This document shows, piece after piece, positions 9,884 through 18,514 of a stretch of DNA of 64,000 nt. Positions within the stretch are counted from its first letter, which is position 1. Each line of letters begins with the position of its first letter. Position numbers and translations under genes: made by a program. Origin of the DNA: Mesorhizobium sp. M7A.F.Ca.US.008.03.1.1 (GTDB lineage: Bacteria; Pseudomonadota; Alphaproteobacteria; Rhizobiales; Rhizobiaceae); contig NZ_RZRU01000004.1 of NCBI RefSeq assembly GCF_003997495.1, forward strand, positions 248,001 to 312,000, read 5' to 3'. The notes below the pieces were generated by a model, which made no database searches, was not told the DNA's origin, and saw only the letters and a program-made list of their open reading frames with translations.

Positions 9884-10291
9884 ATGACCGCGCCAGGCGA
9901 TTTACAGCAGGCACTGTTTCTCAGGCTGAAAAGCGATGCATCGCTGTCGGCCTTGCTGGGCGGCGCTGGATTGCTCGAACGGCCAACCGACAATGCCGCT
10001 TTTCCGTACGTGACCTGGGGCCATACCTCCGCTTTTGACTGGGATACGGGCACCGAGAACACCGACGATCAGTTGATTACGCTGCATGTCTGGTCGAAAG
10101 CCCATGGCGACGCCGAAACGCTGGCCATCATGGCCGCCATCCAGGCGCGCCTTGCCGACGCAGCATTGGTGATCGGCCCTCGCGGCCAGACACGGCTGTC
10201 GCTGGAATTTGCCGAAGCCCGCCACGACGAGGATCTGCTCGTGCATCACGGGCTGCTGCGTTTTCGCGCGATAACGCAGGAAAATGCCTGA
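9884..10291 (+). CDS. DUF3168-family protein (phage tail-terminator-like), stand-alone
   Basis: 135-aa protein with the DUF3168 pattern: an N-terminal helix LQQALFLRLKSDASL, then PYVTWGHTS, a central strand TLHVWSKAHGD, and C-terminal LVHHGLLRFRA. In phages and gene transfer agents this family acts at the head-tail joint or tail terminator. No capsid, portal or tail gene is near, so this is either a relic or a domesticated copy. The ATG at 9884 has CTGGAGGAAAACG just upstream. The 290 bp before it, back to the hydratase gene, hold nothing recognisable. Confidence 0.75.
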   Translation: MTAPGDLQQALFLRLKSDASLSALLGGAGLLERPTDNAAFPYVTWGHTSAFDWDTGTENTDDQLITLHVWSKAHGDAETLAIMAAIQARLADAALVIGPRGQTRLSLEFAEARHDEDLLVHHGLLRFRAITQENA

Positions 10292-10466
10292 TCCGCTTTC
10301 AATATAGCCAAAACGGAGTCTAGATTGGACTTTCGCGGGATTTCACCTGTTCGAGGTGGTGAAATTCCAGGTTGACTGTCTCGCGTTGCAGGGGTGTGGC
10401 GAGGATGTTTTCAGCGGCGTTCACCGTTCATTTCACGTTCAGCACCGATGCGTTACAACGCCGGTC

Positions 10467-10769
10467 ATGAAAACGCTTCGTTCCCACTTCCGAACCGCGA
10501 CACTGGCGCTTTGTGCTGCCGGGCTGTTCGCGTCGCAGGCGATGGCGATGCCGGTCATCGCGCCGCCCGAGCTGGCCAGTCCGATCGTACTGGCGGCGTC
10601 CGATTGCTACGCCATCGGCCAACAGGTGGCCGAGCAGAATGGCGGAACGCTGGCCAAGGCCTCCCAATCGACGCGCGGCGGTCAGCCTGTCTGTGTCATC
10701 GTCGTGCTCGTTCCGGGCAAGGACGGACAACGTCCGCGCCGTTCCGAAATCGTCGTTCCTCTGAACTGA
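10467..10769 (+). CDS. feuN: Small periplasmic protein, FeuN-like modulator of the FeuPQ system
   Basis: 100-aa exported protein with a signal peptide ending ASQAMA near residue 27. The rest resembles a PepSY-like fold (YAIGQQVAEQNGGTLAKA, then VCVIVVLVPGKDG). In Sinorhizobium meliloti a small periplasmic protein, FeuN, is encoded just upstream of feuP and restrains the FeuQ kinase. Position, size and export signal here match that arrangement, and the name rests mainly on this synteny. No strong Shine-Dalgarno sequence is visible before the ATG. Confidence 0.65.
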   Translation: MKTLRSHFRTATLALCAAGLFASQAMAMPVIAPPELASPIVLAASDCYAIGQQVAEQNGGTLAKASQSTRGGQPVCVIVVLVPGKDGQRPRRSEIVVPLN

Positions 10770-10869
10770 TCCAATCAACCTTAGGCTACGTTTCCCAGGC
10801 CGCCGGAATCGGCCTATATCTGCCCCAGTCTTCAATCTGACAAAGCTCTCAACAGGTATCGAACTCCGC

Positions 10870-11535
10870 ATGCGTGTACTCGTCGTCGAAGATGACAAGG
10901 ATCTCAATCGGCAGATATCGGATGCGCTGGTCGATGCCGGCTACGTCGTCGACCGCGCCTTCGACGGCGAGGAAGGCCATTTCCTCGGCGACACAGAACC
11001 CTATGACGCCGTCGTGCTCGATATCGGCCTGCCGCAGATGGACGGCATCAGCGTGGTCGAGCGCTGGCGACGCGGCGGCCGCAAGATGCCGGTGCTGATC
11101 CTGACGGCGCGCGACCGCTGGAGCGACAAGGTCTCCGGCATCGATGCAGGCGCCGATGACTACGTCACCAAGCCGTTCCACATCGAGGAGGTGCTGGCAA
11201 GGTTACGGGCTCTGATCCGGCGCGCTGCCGGCCATGCGTCGTCCGAACTGACCTGCGGGCCGCTGCGCCTCGACACCAAGGCCTCCAAGGCCGATGTCGG
11301 CGGCGTGCCGCTGAAACTGACGTCGCACGAATTCCGCCTGCTTGCCTATCTGATGCACCATATGGGCGAGGTCGTCTCGCGGACCGAACTGGTCGAGCAT
11401 CTCTACGATCAGGATTTCGACCGCGATTCCAACACCATCGAGGTGTTTGTCGGGCGGCTGCGCAAGAAGATGGGCATCGACATGATCGAAACCGTGCGCG
11501 GCATGGGCTACCGCATGCGTGAGCCGGAGGCGTAA
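10870..11535 (+). CDS. feuP: OmpR-family response regulator, FeuP-like
   Basis: 221-aa regulator. The receiver domain has the acidic pair ED at 7-8, phosphoacceptor Asp51 in VVLDIGLPQ, the conserved Thr in LILTARD and Lys in YVTKPFH. A winged-helix DNA-binding domain runs from about 127 to 217 (HEFRLLAYLMHH, IEVFVGRLRKKM). In rhizobia FeuP with FeuQ controls cyclic beta-glucan export and osmotic adaptation needed for symbiosis. The kinase gene overlaps its 3' end by 17 bp. Confidence 0.8.
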   Translation: MRVLVVEDDKDLNRQISDALVDAGYVVDRAFDGEEGHFLGDTEPYDAVVLDIGLPQMDGISVVERWRRGGRKMPVLILTARDRWSDKVSGIDAGADDYVTKPFHIEEVLARLRALIRRAAGHASSELTCGPLRLDTKASKADVGGVPLKLTSHEFRLLAYLMHHMGEVVSRTELVEHLYDQDFDRDSNTIEVFVGRLRKKMGIDMIETVRGMGYRMREPEA

Positions 11536-12952
11536 CTCGGAACCGCTCAAACCAACCGCAAGGACGCCGCTTTCGCTGCGTTTGTGGCCGCGTTCGCTGA
11601 CGTTCCGCGTCATCGCCTTTTCCACGGTCTGGGCGATCGTGACGCTCGTTGTCATCTTCACCTTGATCACCACCCTATACCGCCAGGCCAGCGAGCGCGG
11701 CTTCGACAGCCTGCTTTCGGCGCATCTGTTCAACCTCATCGGTTCGATCGGCATCTCCGACAGCGGTGCGCTGACGGGCGCGCCAGATCTCGGCGACCTT
11801 CGGTTCTCGGAGCCGAATTCAGGCTGGTACTGGTCGGTTGAGCCTGCTTCGGAGGGCGTGCATGGCGATCTCCACTCGTCCTCGATGACCACGACGATCC
11901 CATCACCGAGCGTTGCCGAGGTGCCGTTCAACGCCAGCTTCCAGCGCAGCTACGCGGCCGATGGCATCGACGGCGAGCAACTCGAAGTGTTCGAGAGCGA
12001 ATTCGTTCTCGACGCCAAGAACCGGGCCGCGCGTTTCCGCGTCATGGGCAACCAGAGCGAGCTCGAACAGGAAATCGCTACCTTTCAGCGCCGCCTGCTG
12101 ACCTATCTCAGCCTGTTTGGCGTCGGCATGATCGCCATCAACGCGATCGCCATCCTGCTCGGCCTGCAGCCGCTGCGCCGGGTCAGGAACGCGCTCGCCA
12201 TGGTGCGTGAGGGCACCGCCCAGAGGCTCGACGGCCGCTTCCCGGCCGAGATCGAACCGCTTGCCAACGAAACCAATGCGTTGATCGAAAACAACAGGCG
12301 CATCGTCGAGCGGTCTCGAACCCAGGTCGGCAATCTCGCCCATTCGCTGAAGACGCCGCTGGCGGTACTGCTCAACGAGGGCCGGGCGCTTGGCGGCGCC
12401 AAAGGACAGCTGATCGCCGAACAGGCCGCTTCCATGCAGAAGCAGGTCGAGCACTATCTCCAGCGCGCCCGTGTCGCGGCGCAACGCGACAGCGTCGTCT
12501 ACCGCACGCCGGTGACGCCGCTGGTGCAGCGCATGGTGCGGGTTCTGCAGAAGCTCAATCCGCAGACAAATCTGTCGCTGTCGCTGCCGGCGGCCGAGAT
12601 CGTCTTCGCCGGCGAGCGCGAGGACCTTGAGGAACTGCTGGGCAATCTCCTTGAAAACGCGATGAAATGGGCAAAGAGCGCGGTGCAGGTCTCGGTCGTG
12701 CCCTTGACCGGCAAGGACGACCCGGCCGGCCTGTTCGAGATCGGCATAGAGGATGACGGTCCGGGCATTCCCGAGGACAAGGCGCGCGAGGCGCTGAAGC
12801 GCGGACGGCGTCTGGACGAGACAAAGCCCGGAACAGGTCTGGGCCTGGCCATTGTCGCAGACCTCGTCAACGAGTATGGAGGCGTTCTGGCGCTCGAACG
12901 ATCCGGTATGGGCGGATTGAAGGCGGTGGTGCGATTGCGGAGCCTTCAGTGA
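11519..12952 (+). CDS. feuQ: Sensor histidine kinase, FeuQ-like
   Basis: 477-aa membrane kinase starting at a GTG inside the end of feuP. It has a transmembrane helix near residues 28-52, a periplasmic sensor of about 140 residues, a second helix near 197-217, a HAMP-like linker, the phosphoacceptor His at about 275 in GNLAHSLKTPL, and an ATPase domain with N, G1 (EDDGPGIPE) and G2 (GTGLGLAIV) boxes. Partner of the preceding regulator. The FeuN-like protein would act on the periplasmic domain. Confidence 0.82.
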   Translation: MSRRRNSEPLKPTARTPLSLRLWPRSLTFRVIAFSTVWAIVTLVVIFTLITTLYRQASERGFDSLLSAHLFNLIGSIGISDSGALTGAPDLGDLRFSEPNSGWYWSVEPASEGVHGDLHSSSMTTTIPSPSVAEVPFNASFQRSYAADGIDGEQLEVFESEFVLDAKNRAARFRVMGNQSELEQEIATFQRRLLTYLSLFGVGMIAINAIAILLGLQPLRRVRNALAMVREGTAQRLDGRFPAEIEPLANETNALIENNRRIVERSRTQVGNLAHSLKTPLAVLLNEGRALGGAKGQLIAEQAASMQKQVEHYLQRARVAAQRDSVVYRTPVTPLVQRMVRVLQKLNPQTNLSLSLPAAEIVFAGEREDLEELLGNLLENAMKWAKSAVQVSVVPLTGKDDPAGLFEIGIEDDGPGIPEDKAREALKRGRRLDETKPGTGLGLAIVADLVNEYGGVLALERSGMGGLKAVVRLRSLQ

Positions 12953-13136
12953 TGTTCACCAGAGCCAATCGACATAGAGGGACGGGAGATGTTATTGGCG
13001 GCATGTCCATTGGTCCCGCAGCGGCCAGCGGCCAAATTTCCGACAAATATCAATACTATGGCCACGCCGACTTCTCGATGACGCGGCCCCCGGCGCATCC
13101 ATGGCAGGCTCCAACTCAAGAAAACCGGTTGTTGGC

Positions 13137-13574
13137 ATGAAGATTCGCGTCGCTCTTGTTTCCGCATTGCTGGCTGTTTCCGGCTGCACCACCTTGAGCG
13201 GCAAGGGTCCAACCGTGGCAGCGACACCGGCCTCGACACCTCCTTCCAGCGGCAAGGTGACCACGACGATCATTTCGGCGATGGGCGGCGGCCTCATCAG
13301 CGGGGCGATCGGCAACGGTCTCAGCGAGACCGAGAAGCGCAGCGCGCTCGAGGCTGAGTACAAAGCGCTGGAATACACGACCAGCGGCCAGAAGGTGACG
13401 TGGAAGGGCGCCCAGGCTTCGCGCTACGGCGAGGTGGTTCCGGCCCAGCCCTATCGCGTCGGTTCGCAGGACTGCCGCCAGTACACGCAGACGGTGTTTT
13501 CCGGCGGCGCCGGAGTCACGGCGCGCGGAACCGCTTGCCGCAACGCCGATGGCAGCTGGACGCCGCTGACCTGA
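13137..13574 (+). CDS. Outer-membrane lipoprotein, RT0821/Lpp0805 surface-protein type
   Basis: 145-aa protein. The lipobox VSGC after a short hydrophobic stretch puts the lipidated Cys at about residue 19. A Gly-rich segment (SAMGGGLISGAIGNGL) suggests a 17-kDa-antigen-like glycine zipper that inserts in a membrane. The C-terminal part (QPYRVGSQDCRQYTQTV, ACRNADGSWTPL) is the usual ending of this surface-antigen family. ATG 13137 is preferred to an in-frame start 36 bp upstream because it starts the signal peptide. Confidence 0.78.
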   Translation: MKIRVALVSALLAVSGCTTLSGKGPTVAATPASTPPSSGKVTTTIISAMGGGLISGAIGNGLSETEKRSALEAEYKALEYTTSGQKVTWKGAQASRYGEVVPAQPYRVGSQDCRQYTQTVFSGGAGVTARGTACRNADGSWTPLT

Positions 13575-13667
13575 CGACCGTCTGCCGATGATTGGCGGCT
13601 GGCGTCGTCAAAGCGTCGCAGCATGCATCTGTTGGCACGGCAGAGCTCTGCCGTTATTGGAAGAACC

Positions 13668-14807
13668 ATGCTGTTCTGGGTCATAGCCGCCATTCTCACG
13701 CTGGGTGCAAGCCTGGCGGTGCTGCTGCCGCTGGCCGCCAGCGTGAAGGGCGCGTCGTCGAGCGGCGAACATGATCTCGAAGTCTATCGCGACCAGTTGT
13801 CCGAGCTCGACCGCGACGCCGCGCGTGGCTTGATCCAGCCGGCAGAAGCCGCCGAGGCCCGCACCGAGATCGCTCGCCGCATCCTTCGCCTTGACAATGC
13901 GGGTGCCGCCGGCGGCGCAACCGCGGGCCGAGCGTCGGTCACGGCAAGGCTGGTGGCAACCATAGCCGTGCTGGCGGTGCCGCTGGTCAGTTGGGGGCTC
14001 TATGTCAAGCTTGGCTCTCCCGACCTGCCGTCGCAACCGCTCAGCGAGCGGTTGGCCAAGAATCCCGCCGACAGTTCGGTCGACGAACTGGTGGCGCGGG
14101 CCGAAGCCCACCTGGCCGCCAATCCTGCCGACGGCAGGGGCTGGGACGTGCTCGCACCGGTCTATCTGCGCATGCAGCGCTTTTCCGACGCGGCGGGAGC
14201 CTATCGCAACGCCATTCGGCTCGATGGCGACAGCGCCGTTCGCCAGGCCGGTCTCGGCGAAGCGATCGCCAGCGCGGCAGGCGGCATTGTCTCGGCCGAT
14301 GCCCAGGATGCTTTCGAGGCAGCCCTGAAGCTCGATCCGGCCAATGCGAAGGCGAGTTTCTACCTGGCCATGGCGCTGGCGCAGGAGGGGCGCGCCAAGG
14401 AAGCGACCACGGCATGGCAGGCGATGCTGGGCAGATTGCCGCCGGACTCGCCATGGCGCGGTGCCGTCGAGCAGGCGCTCGCCAAATCCGGAAGCTCCGA
14501 CGTCGCCTCCGGCGGCGCCACCAACGGTCCCGATGCTGGCGATGTCGACGCCGCATCCTCGATGTCGCCGCAGGATCGGGAGACCATGATCAATACGATG
14601 GTCGCCGGCCTCGACGACAAACTGCGGCAAAATCCGCGCGACCCGGAGGGATGGATGCGGCTGGTTCGTTCCTATGTCGTGCTCGGCAAGGCCGATCAGG
14701 CGCGTGAGGCGCTCGGTCGCGCCATTGCCGTCTTTGGAGCCGACAGTGACCAGGCAAAGAAATTCACCGCCTTTGCCGCTTCGCTTGGGCTTGCGGCGAC
14801 GGAGTAG
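13668..14807 (+). CDS. ccmI: Cytochrome c maturation protein CcmI (CycH)
   Basis: Apocytochrome c chaperone of the system I maturation pathway, 379 aa. Two N-terminal membrane helices ([14 protein letters not shown] and a second near residues 90-112) flank a cytoplasmic loop with [18 protein letters not shown], a CcmI hallmark. A periplasmic TPR domain follows ([22 protein letters not shown]). It is first of four genes in the order ccmI-ccmE-ccmF-ccmH, the rhizobial cycHJKL operon. ATG 13668 is chosen over upstream starts because it begins the first helix. Confidence 0.92.
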   Translation: MLFWVIAAILTLGASLAVLLPLAASVKGASSSGEHDLEVYRDQLSELDRDAARGLIQPAEAAEARTEIARRILRLDNAGAAGGATAGRASVTARLVATIAVLAVPLVSWGLYVKLGSPDLPSQPLSERLAKNPADSSVDELVARAEAHLAANPADGRGWDVLAPVYLRMQRFSDAAGAYRNAIRLDGDSAVRQAGLGEAIASAAGGIVSADAQDAFEAALKLDPANAKASFYLAMALAQEGRAKEATTAWQAMLGRLPPDSPWRGAVEQALAKSGSSDVASGGATNGPDAGDVDAASSMSPQDRETMINTMVAGLDDKLRQNPRDPEGWMRLVRSYVVLGKADQAREALGRAIAVFGADSDQAKKFTAFAASLGLAATE

Positions 14808-14815
14808 AACAAGAC

Positions 14816-15259
14816 ATGACGCGCAAGCAGAAACGATTGTCGGTGATCGCGGGCGGGCTGGTCTTCCTGGGTGCCGCGACCGGGCTGACTTTTTACGCGC
14901 TTGGCCAGAAGGCCTCCTATTTCTATATGCCGGCCGATCTCACCACCGCCAGTGTCCAGCCTGGCCAGCGCATCCGGTTGGGTGGATTGGTCGAAAAAGG
15001 CACGATCCAGCGCGGGCAGGGGGCCACCGTGGGCTTTTCCGTGACCGACACGCACAAATCGGTCAAGGTCACCTACACCGGCATCCTGCCCGACCTTTTC
15101 CGCGAAGAGCAGGGCGTCATCACCGAGGGTACTTTCGGCCCGGACGGGGTTTTTGTTGCCGATAGCGTGCTGGCCAAGCATGATGAGCGCTACATGCCCA
15201 AGGAGGTTGCGGACGGCCTCAAGGCCAAGGGCGTCTGGCAGGAGAGCAAGAGTGAATAG
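14816..15259 (+). CDS. ccmE: Cytochrome c maturation heme chaperone CcmE (CycJ)
   Basis: 147-aa periplasmic heme chaperone anchored by one N-terminal helix. It has the OB-fold pattern ([35 protein letters not shown]). The heme-attaching His is about residue 122 in [10 protein letters not shown]. It follows ccmI by 8 bp and passes heme to the CcmF/CcmH ligation complex. Confidence 0.94.
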   Translation: MTRKQKRLSVIAGGLVFLGAATGLTFYALGQKASYFYMPADLTTASVQPGQRIRLGGLVEKGTIQRGQGATVGFSVTDTHKSVKVTYTGILPDLFREEQGVITEGTFGPDGVFVADSVLAKHDERYMPKEVADGLKAKGVWQESKSE

Positions 15260-15291
15260 CTCCGGCAGGAGAGCGACAGTGGATCACGGGC

Positions 15292-17283
15292 ATGGTTGAA
15301 ACCGGACATTTCGCCCTCGTCCTGGCGTTTGCGCTTTCGCTGGTGCAGACGGTCGTGCCGTTGTTAGGCGCCCGCCTGAACAACCAGCGCCTCATGGCCG
15401 TCGGCGGTCCTGTCGCCGTGACCGGCTTTGCCTTGACGGCGCTGTCTTTCGCAGCACTGGCGAGTGCCTATGCAAGCTCCGATTTCTCGGTGGCAAGCGT
15501 GTGGGAAAACTCGCATTCCTTGCAGCCGTTGATCTACAAGATCACCGGAACCTGGGGCAATCATGAAGGCTCGATGCTGCTTTGGGTCCTTATCCTGACC
15601 TTTTTCGGCGCCCTTGTCGCGGCTTTCGGCTCCAACCTGCCGGCGACGCTGCGCGCCAATGTGCTTGCGGTGCAAGGCGCCATCGGCGCCGCCTTCTTCC
15701 TGTTCATCCTGGCCACGTCCAATCCGTTCATCCGGCTCAACCCGGCGCCCATCGAAGGCCGCGATCTCAACCCGATCCTGCAGGATCTCGGCCTCGCCAT
15801 CCACCCGCCGTTTCTCTATCTCGGCTATGTCGGCTTCTCGATCTGCTTTTCCTTCTCGGTCGCCGCCCTCATCGAAGGCCGCATCGACGCGTCCTGGGCG
15901 CGCTGGGTACGGCCGTGGACGCTGGTCGCCTGGATGTTCCTGACCGGCGGCATCGCCATGGGATCGTACTGGGCCTACTATGAACTTGGTTGGGGCGGTT
16001 TCTGGTTCTGGGATCCGGTCGAGAACGCATCCTTCATGCCGTGGCTGGCGGGCACCGCGCTGCTCCATTCGGCCATCGTCATGGAAAAGCGCTCGGCGCT
16101 GAAGATCTGGACGCTGCTGCTCGCCATCCTGACCTTTTCGCTGTCGCTGCTCGGCACCTTCCTCGTGCGTTCAGGCGTGCTGACCTCTGTGCACGCCTTT
16201 GCCACCGATCCGACGCGGGGCGTGTTTATCCTGTGCATCCTGACGCTGTTTATCGGCGGCTCGCTGGCGCTGTTTGCGCTGCGTGCTTCCCGATTGACGA
16301 CCGGCGGCCTGTTCCACCCGATTTCCCGAGAAGGGGCGCTCGTCCTCAACAATCTGTTCCTGACGACGGCGACGGCGACCGTCCTCGTCGGCACACTCTA
16401 TCCGCTCGCCGTCGAAGCCTTTTCAGCCGACAAGATCTCGGTCGGCGCGCCGTTCTTCAATCTCACCTTCGGACCGCTGATGGTGCCGCTGCTGCTCGTG
16501 GTTCCGTTCGGGCCGTTGCTGGCCTGGAAGCGCGGCGATGTCTTCGCCGTCGCGCAGCGCCTGATGGTGGCCTTTGCAGCGGCGCTGCTGGCGACGCTGG
16601 TCACCGCTCTGTTCCTCGACGGCGCCTCGGTGTTCGCAGCCCTTGGCGTAGGCCTTGCCGTCTGGCTGATCCTTGGCGCGCTCACCGATCTCGCCGTCAA
16701 ATCCGGCTTTCGGACCGTCGCAACAGGGGTCATGGTCCGGCGCTTGCTCGGCTTGCCGCGCTCGGTCTTCGGCACTGCCTTCGCTCACCTCGGCCTCGGC
16801 CTGACCACGCTCGGCATCGTCGGCACACTTTGCTTCGGCACCGAAAAAATCCTGTCGATGCATGCCGGCGAGACCGTCGAACTGTCCGGCCATACACTGC
16901 GTTTCGTCGGGCTCTATCCGGCCCAGGGACCGAATTACGCTGAGGACCGCGGCCGCTTCGAATTGATCGGCGTCAGCGGCAGTCCTGTCGGCGAAATCAG
17001 CTCGGCCAAGCGGTTTTATCCGGTGCGGCAGATGACGACGACGGAATCCGGCATCAGGACCATCGGCTTCTCCCAACTCTACATCTCGCTCGGCGACGAG
17101 GGCAAGGACGGGTCCGTCGTCGTGCGTCTGTGGTGGAAGCCGCTGGTGACGTTGATCTGGGGCGGCGGCCTGATGATGATGGCGGGCGCGGCGATGTCGC
17201 TGATGGACCGGCGCCTGCGCGTCGGCGCGCCGTCGCGGCGGCGCAAGCAGGCGAGCGCGTTGCCATCCGCGACCCTGCCATGA
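15292..17283 (+). CDS. ccmF: Cytochrome c heme lyase subunit CcmF (CycK)
   Basis: 663-aa polytopic membrane protein, normal length for CcmF. The WWD-type periplasmic heme-handling motif is WGGFWFWDPVENASFMPWL near residues 236-254. Conserved membrane segments around GTWGNHEGSMLLW and HPPFLYLGYVGFS support the call. It takes heme from CcmE and joins it to apocytochrome c together with CcmH and CcmI. Its stop overlaps the ccmH start (ATGA). Confidence 0.95.
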   Translation: MVETGHFALVLAFALSLVQTVVPLLGARLNNQRLMAVGGPVAVTGFALTALSFAALASAYASSDFSVASVWENSHSLQPLIYKITGTWGNHEGSMLLWVLILTFFGALVAAFGSNLPATLRANVLAVQGAIGAAFFLFILATSNPFIRLNPAPIEGRDLNPILQDLGLAIHPPFLYLGYVGFSICFSFSVAALIEGRIDASWARWVRPWTLVAWMFLTGGIAMGSYWAYYELGWGGFWFWDPVENASFMPWLAGTALLHSAIVMEKRSALKIWTLLLAILTFSLSLLGTFLVRSGVLTSVHAFATDPTRGVFILCILTLFIGGSLALFALRASRLTTGGLFHPISREGALVLNNLFLTTATATVLVGTLYPLAVEAFSADKISVGAPFFNLTFGPLMVPLLLVVPFGPLLAWKRGDVFAVAQRLMVAFAAALLATLVTALFLDGASVFAALGVGLAVWLILGALTDLAVKSGFRTVATGVMVRRLLGLPRSVFGTAFAHLGLGLTTLGIVGTLCFGTEKILSMHAGETVELSGHTLRFVGLYPAQGPNYAEDRGRFELIGVSGSPVGEISSAKRFYPVRQMTTTESGIRTIGFSQLYISLGDEGKDGSVVVRLWWKPLVTLIWGGGLMMMAGAAMSLMDRRLRVGAPSRRRKQASALPSATLP

Positions 17284-17744
17284 ACGCACGGCTGTCGCTG
17301 GCCTCCATTATCCTGCTGCTGGCGCTGTTTTTTGCCGGCACGGCCTTGGCGGTGAAGCCTGACGAGATGCTGCCTGATCCCGCGCTTGAGGCGCGGGCTC
17401 GGGCGCTGTCGGAAGGCTTGCGCTGCATGGTCTGCCAGAACCAGTCGATCGACGAATCCGATGCCGACCTTGCCCGCGACCTGCGCGTCCTTGTGCGCCA
17501 GCGCCTCGTCGCCGGCGATACCGACCAGCAGGTGATGGATTACGTCGTGTCGCGTTACGGCGAGTTCGTATTGCTGAAGCCGCGTTTCGACCTGCGCAAT
17601 GCGTTGCTGTGGGGCACACCTGTCCTGCTGTTGCTGGTGGGCGGCGTTTTCATCGTGCTGACCGCGCGGTCGCGCCGCTCGACGGCAACCAATGCGCTGA
17701 CCACTGAGGAGCAGGCGGCGCTGGACAAGATACTGGGCAATTAG
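17280..17744 (+). CDS. ccmH: Cytochrome c maturation protein CcmH (CycL)
   Basis: 154-aa periplasmic thiol-redox subunit. It has a signal peptide, then the LRCMVCQNQSI motif with redox cysteines 49 and 52, the three-helix domain, and a C-terminal membrane anchor near residues 105-126. The ATG at 17280 overlaps the ccmF stop, which supports this start. It reduces the CXXCH motif of apocytochromes. Its stop overlaps that of the convergent toxin gene by a few bases. Confidence 0.93.
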   Translation: MNARLSLASIILLLALFFAGTALAVKPDEMLPDPALEARARALSEGLRCMVCQNQSIDESDADLARDLRVLVRQRLVAGDTDQQVMDYVVSRYGEFVLLKPRFDLRNALLWGTPVLLLLVGGVFIVLTARSRRSTATNALTTEEQAALDKILGN

Positions 17745-18049
17745 CTCGGCCATTCCTCCGAGGGCCAGTCCCGCGATGTGTGAATGACGCGCAGGATAAC
17801 GACGCTCTGACGGCCACCGATCGGGCGCAACTCATAGGCAATGATGTAGGGCAGGCGGCCGACGAACTTCTCATAGGTGCCTGTTACTCGGCCTGGCCGG
17901 CCCGTCGCCATATCACCAAGGCCCCGGCCCATTTCACGAATACGATCCGCCAGGCGTCGGGCGGCAGCAGGATTGTCCTGAGCGATAAAGGCAACTTGCT
18001 GCTTGAGATCGTCCAGCGCTTCTCGCGACCAGGCGACGAACCGCTTCAC
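17741..18049 (-). CDS. ParE/RelE-superfamily toxin
   Basis: 102-aa toxin of the ParE/RelE fold: VAWSREALDDLKQQVAFIAQDNPAAARRLADRI at the N-terminus is the ParE-type helical hairpin (given here as a family pattern, residues 4-36), then VGRLPYIIAYEL and VVILRVIHTSRDWP. ParE members poison DNA gyrase; RelE members cleave mRNA. The helical hairpin favours ParE. The antitoxin gene lies upstream, overlapping by four bases. Confidence 0.85.
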   Translation of the reverse strand: MKRFVAWSREALDDLKQQVAFIAQDNPAAARRLADRIREMGRGLGDMATGRPGRVTGTYEKFVGRLPYIIAYELRPIGGRQSVVILRVIHTSRDWPSEEWPS

Positions 18050-18315
18050 GCCTTGCCCAAGCGCCTGGCTTCCGCCGATTCGATGACCGCGTCGATTTCC
18101 GCCATGGCATCGTCGTGAGGCACGACACGGCCGGCCGCCGCATCTTCAATGCCGCGTTTGATGCCTTCAATAATATCGAGTTCGCGATCGACGTAGGCCG
18201 AGACCGCCTCTGCGGCGAGGAATGATTTGCTACGCCGGGTGTCGGTGGCGATCCGCTCCAGCTTCAGCTTGGTTTCGGAAGAGACCCGGATGGTCATGGT
18301 GGTGCTTGCTGCCAT
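18046..18315 (-). CDS. CopG/RHH-family antitoxin
   Basis: 89-aa ribbon-helix-helix protein. The N-terminal strand MTIRVSSETKLKLERIA is followed by TRRSKSFLAAEAVSAYVDRE, the usual DNA-binding dimer fold of ParD-like antitoxins. The acidic C-terminal tail would wrap the toxin. It overlaps the toxin gene (ATGA) and probably represses the shared promoter in the 200 bp facing degP. Confidence 0.85.
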   Translation of the reverse strand: MAASTTMTIRVSSETKLKLERIATDTRRSKSFLAAEAVSAYVDRELDIIEGIKRGIEDAAAGRVVPHDDAMAEIDAVIESAEARRLGKA

Positions 18316-18514
18316 TTATGAAAGCCTTGTGCTGAGTTGTGTACAAGATAGCACATCGGACATCGCAGCCAAGGGGTTTGTGCGTCCGCTGACCCCCGCA
18401 AAGATTACCAAAGTTTCATGTGTCGGAAATGGCGCTGTAATGTGTGCCGCTCTAATTCTCTTTTCCTGAGGATGCCGATCAAGCAGCGTCCGTTTGAAAG
18501 AGGATAAGAAATCC

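Noticed and set aside
12949..13140. 63-codon frame between feuQ and the lipoprotein gene
   Set aside because: It starts within the feuQ stop but has no coding character or ribosome site and runs into the lipoprotein start.
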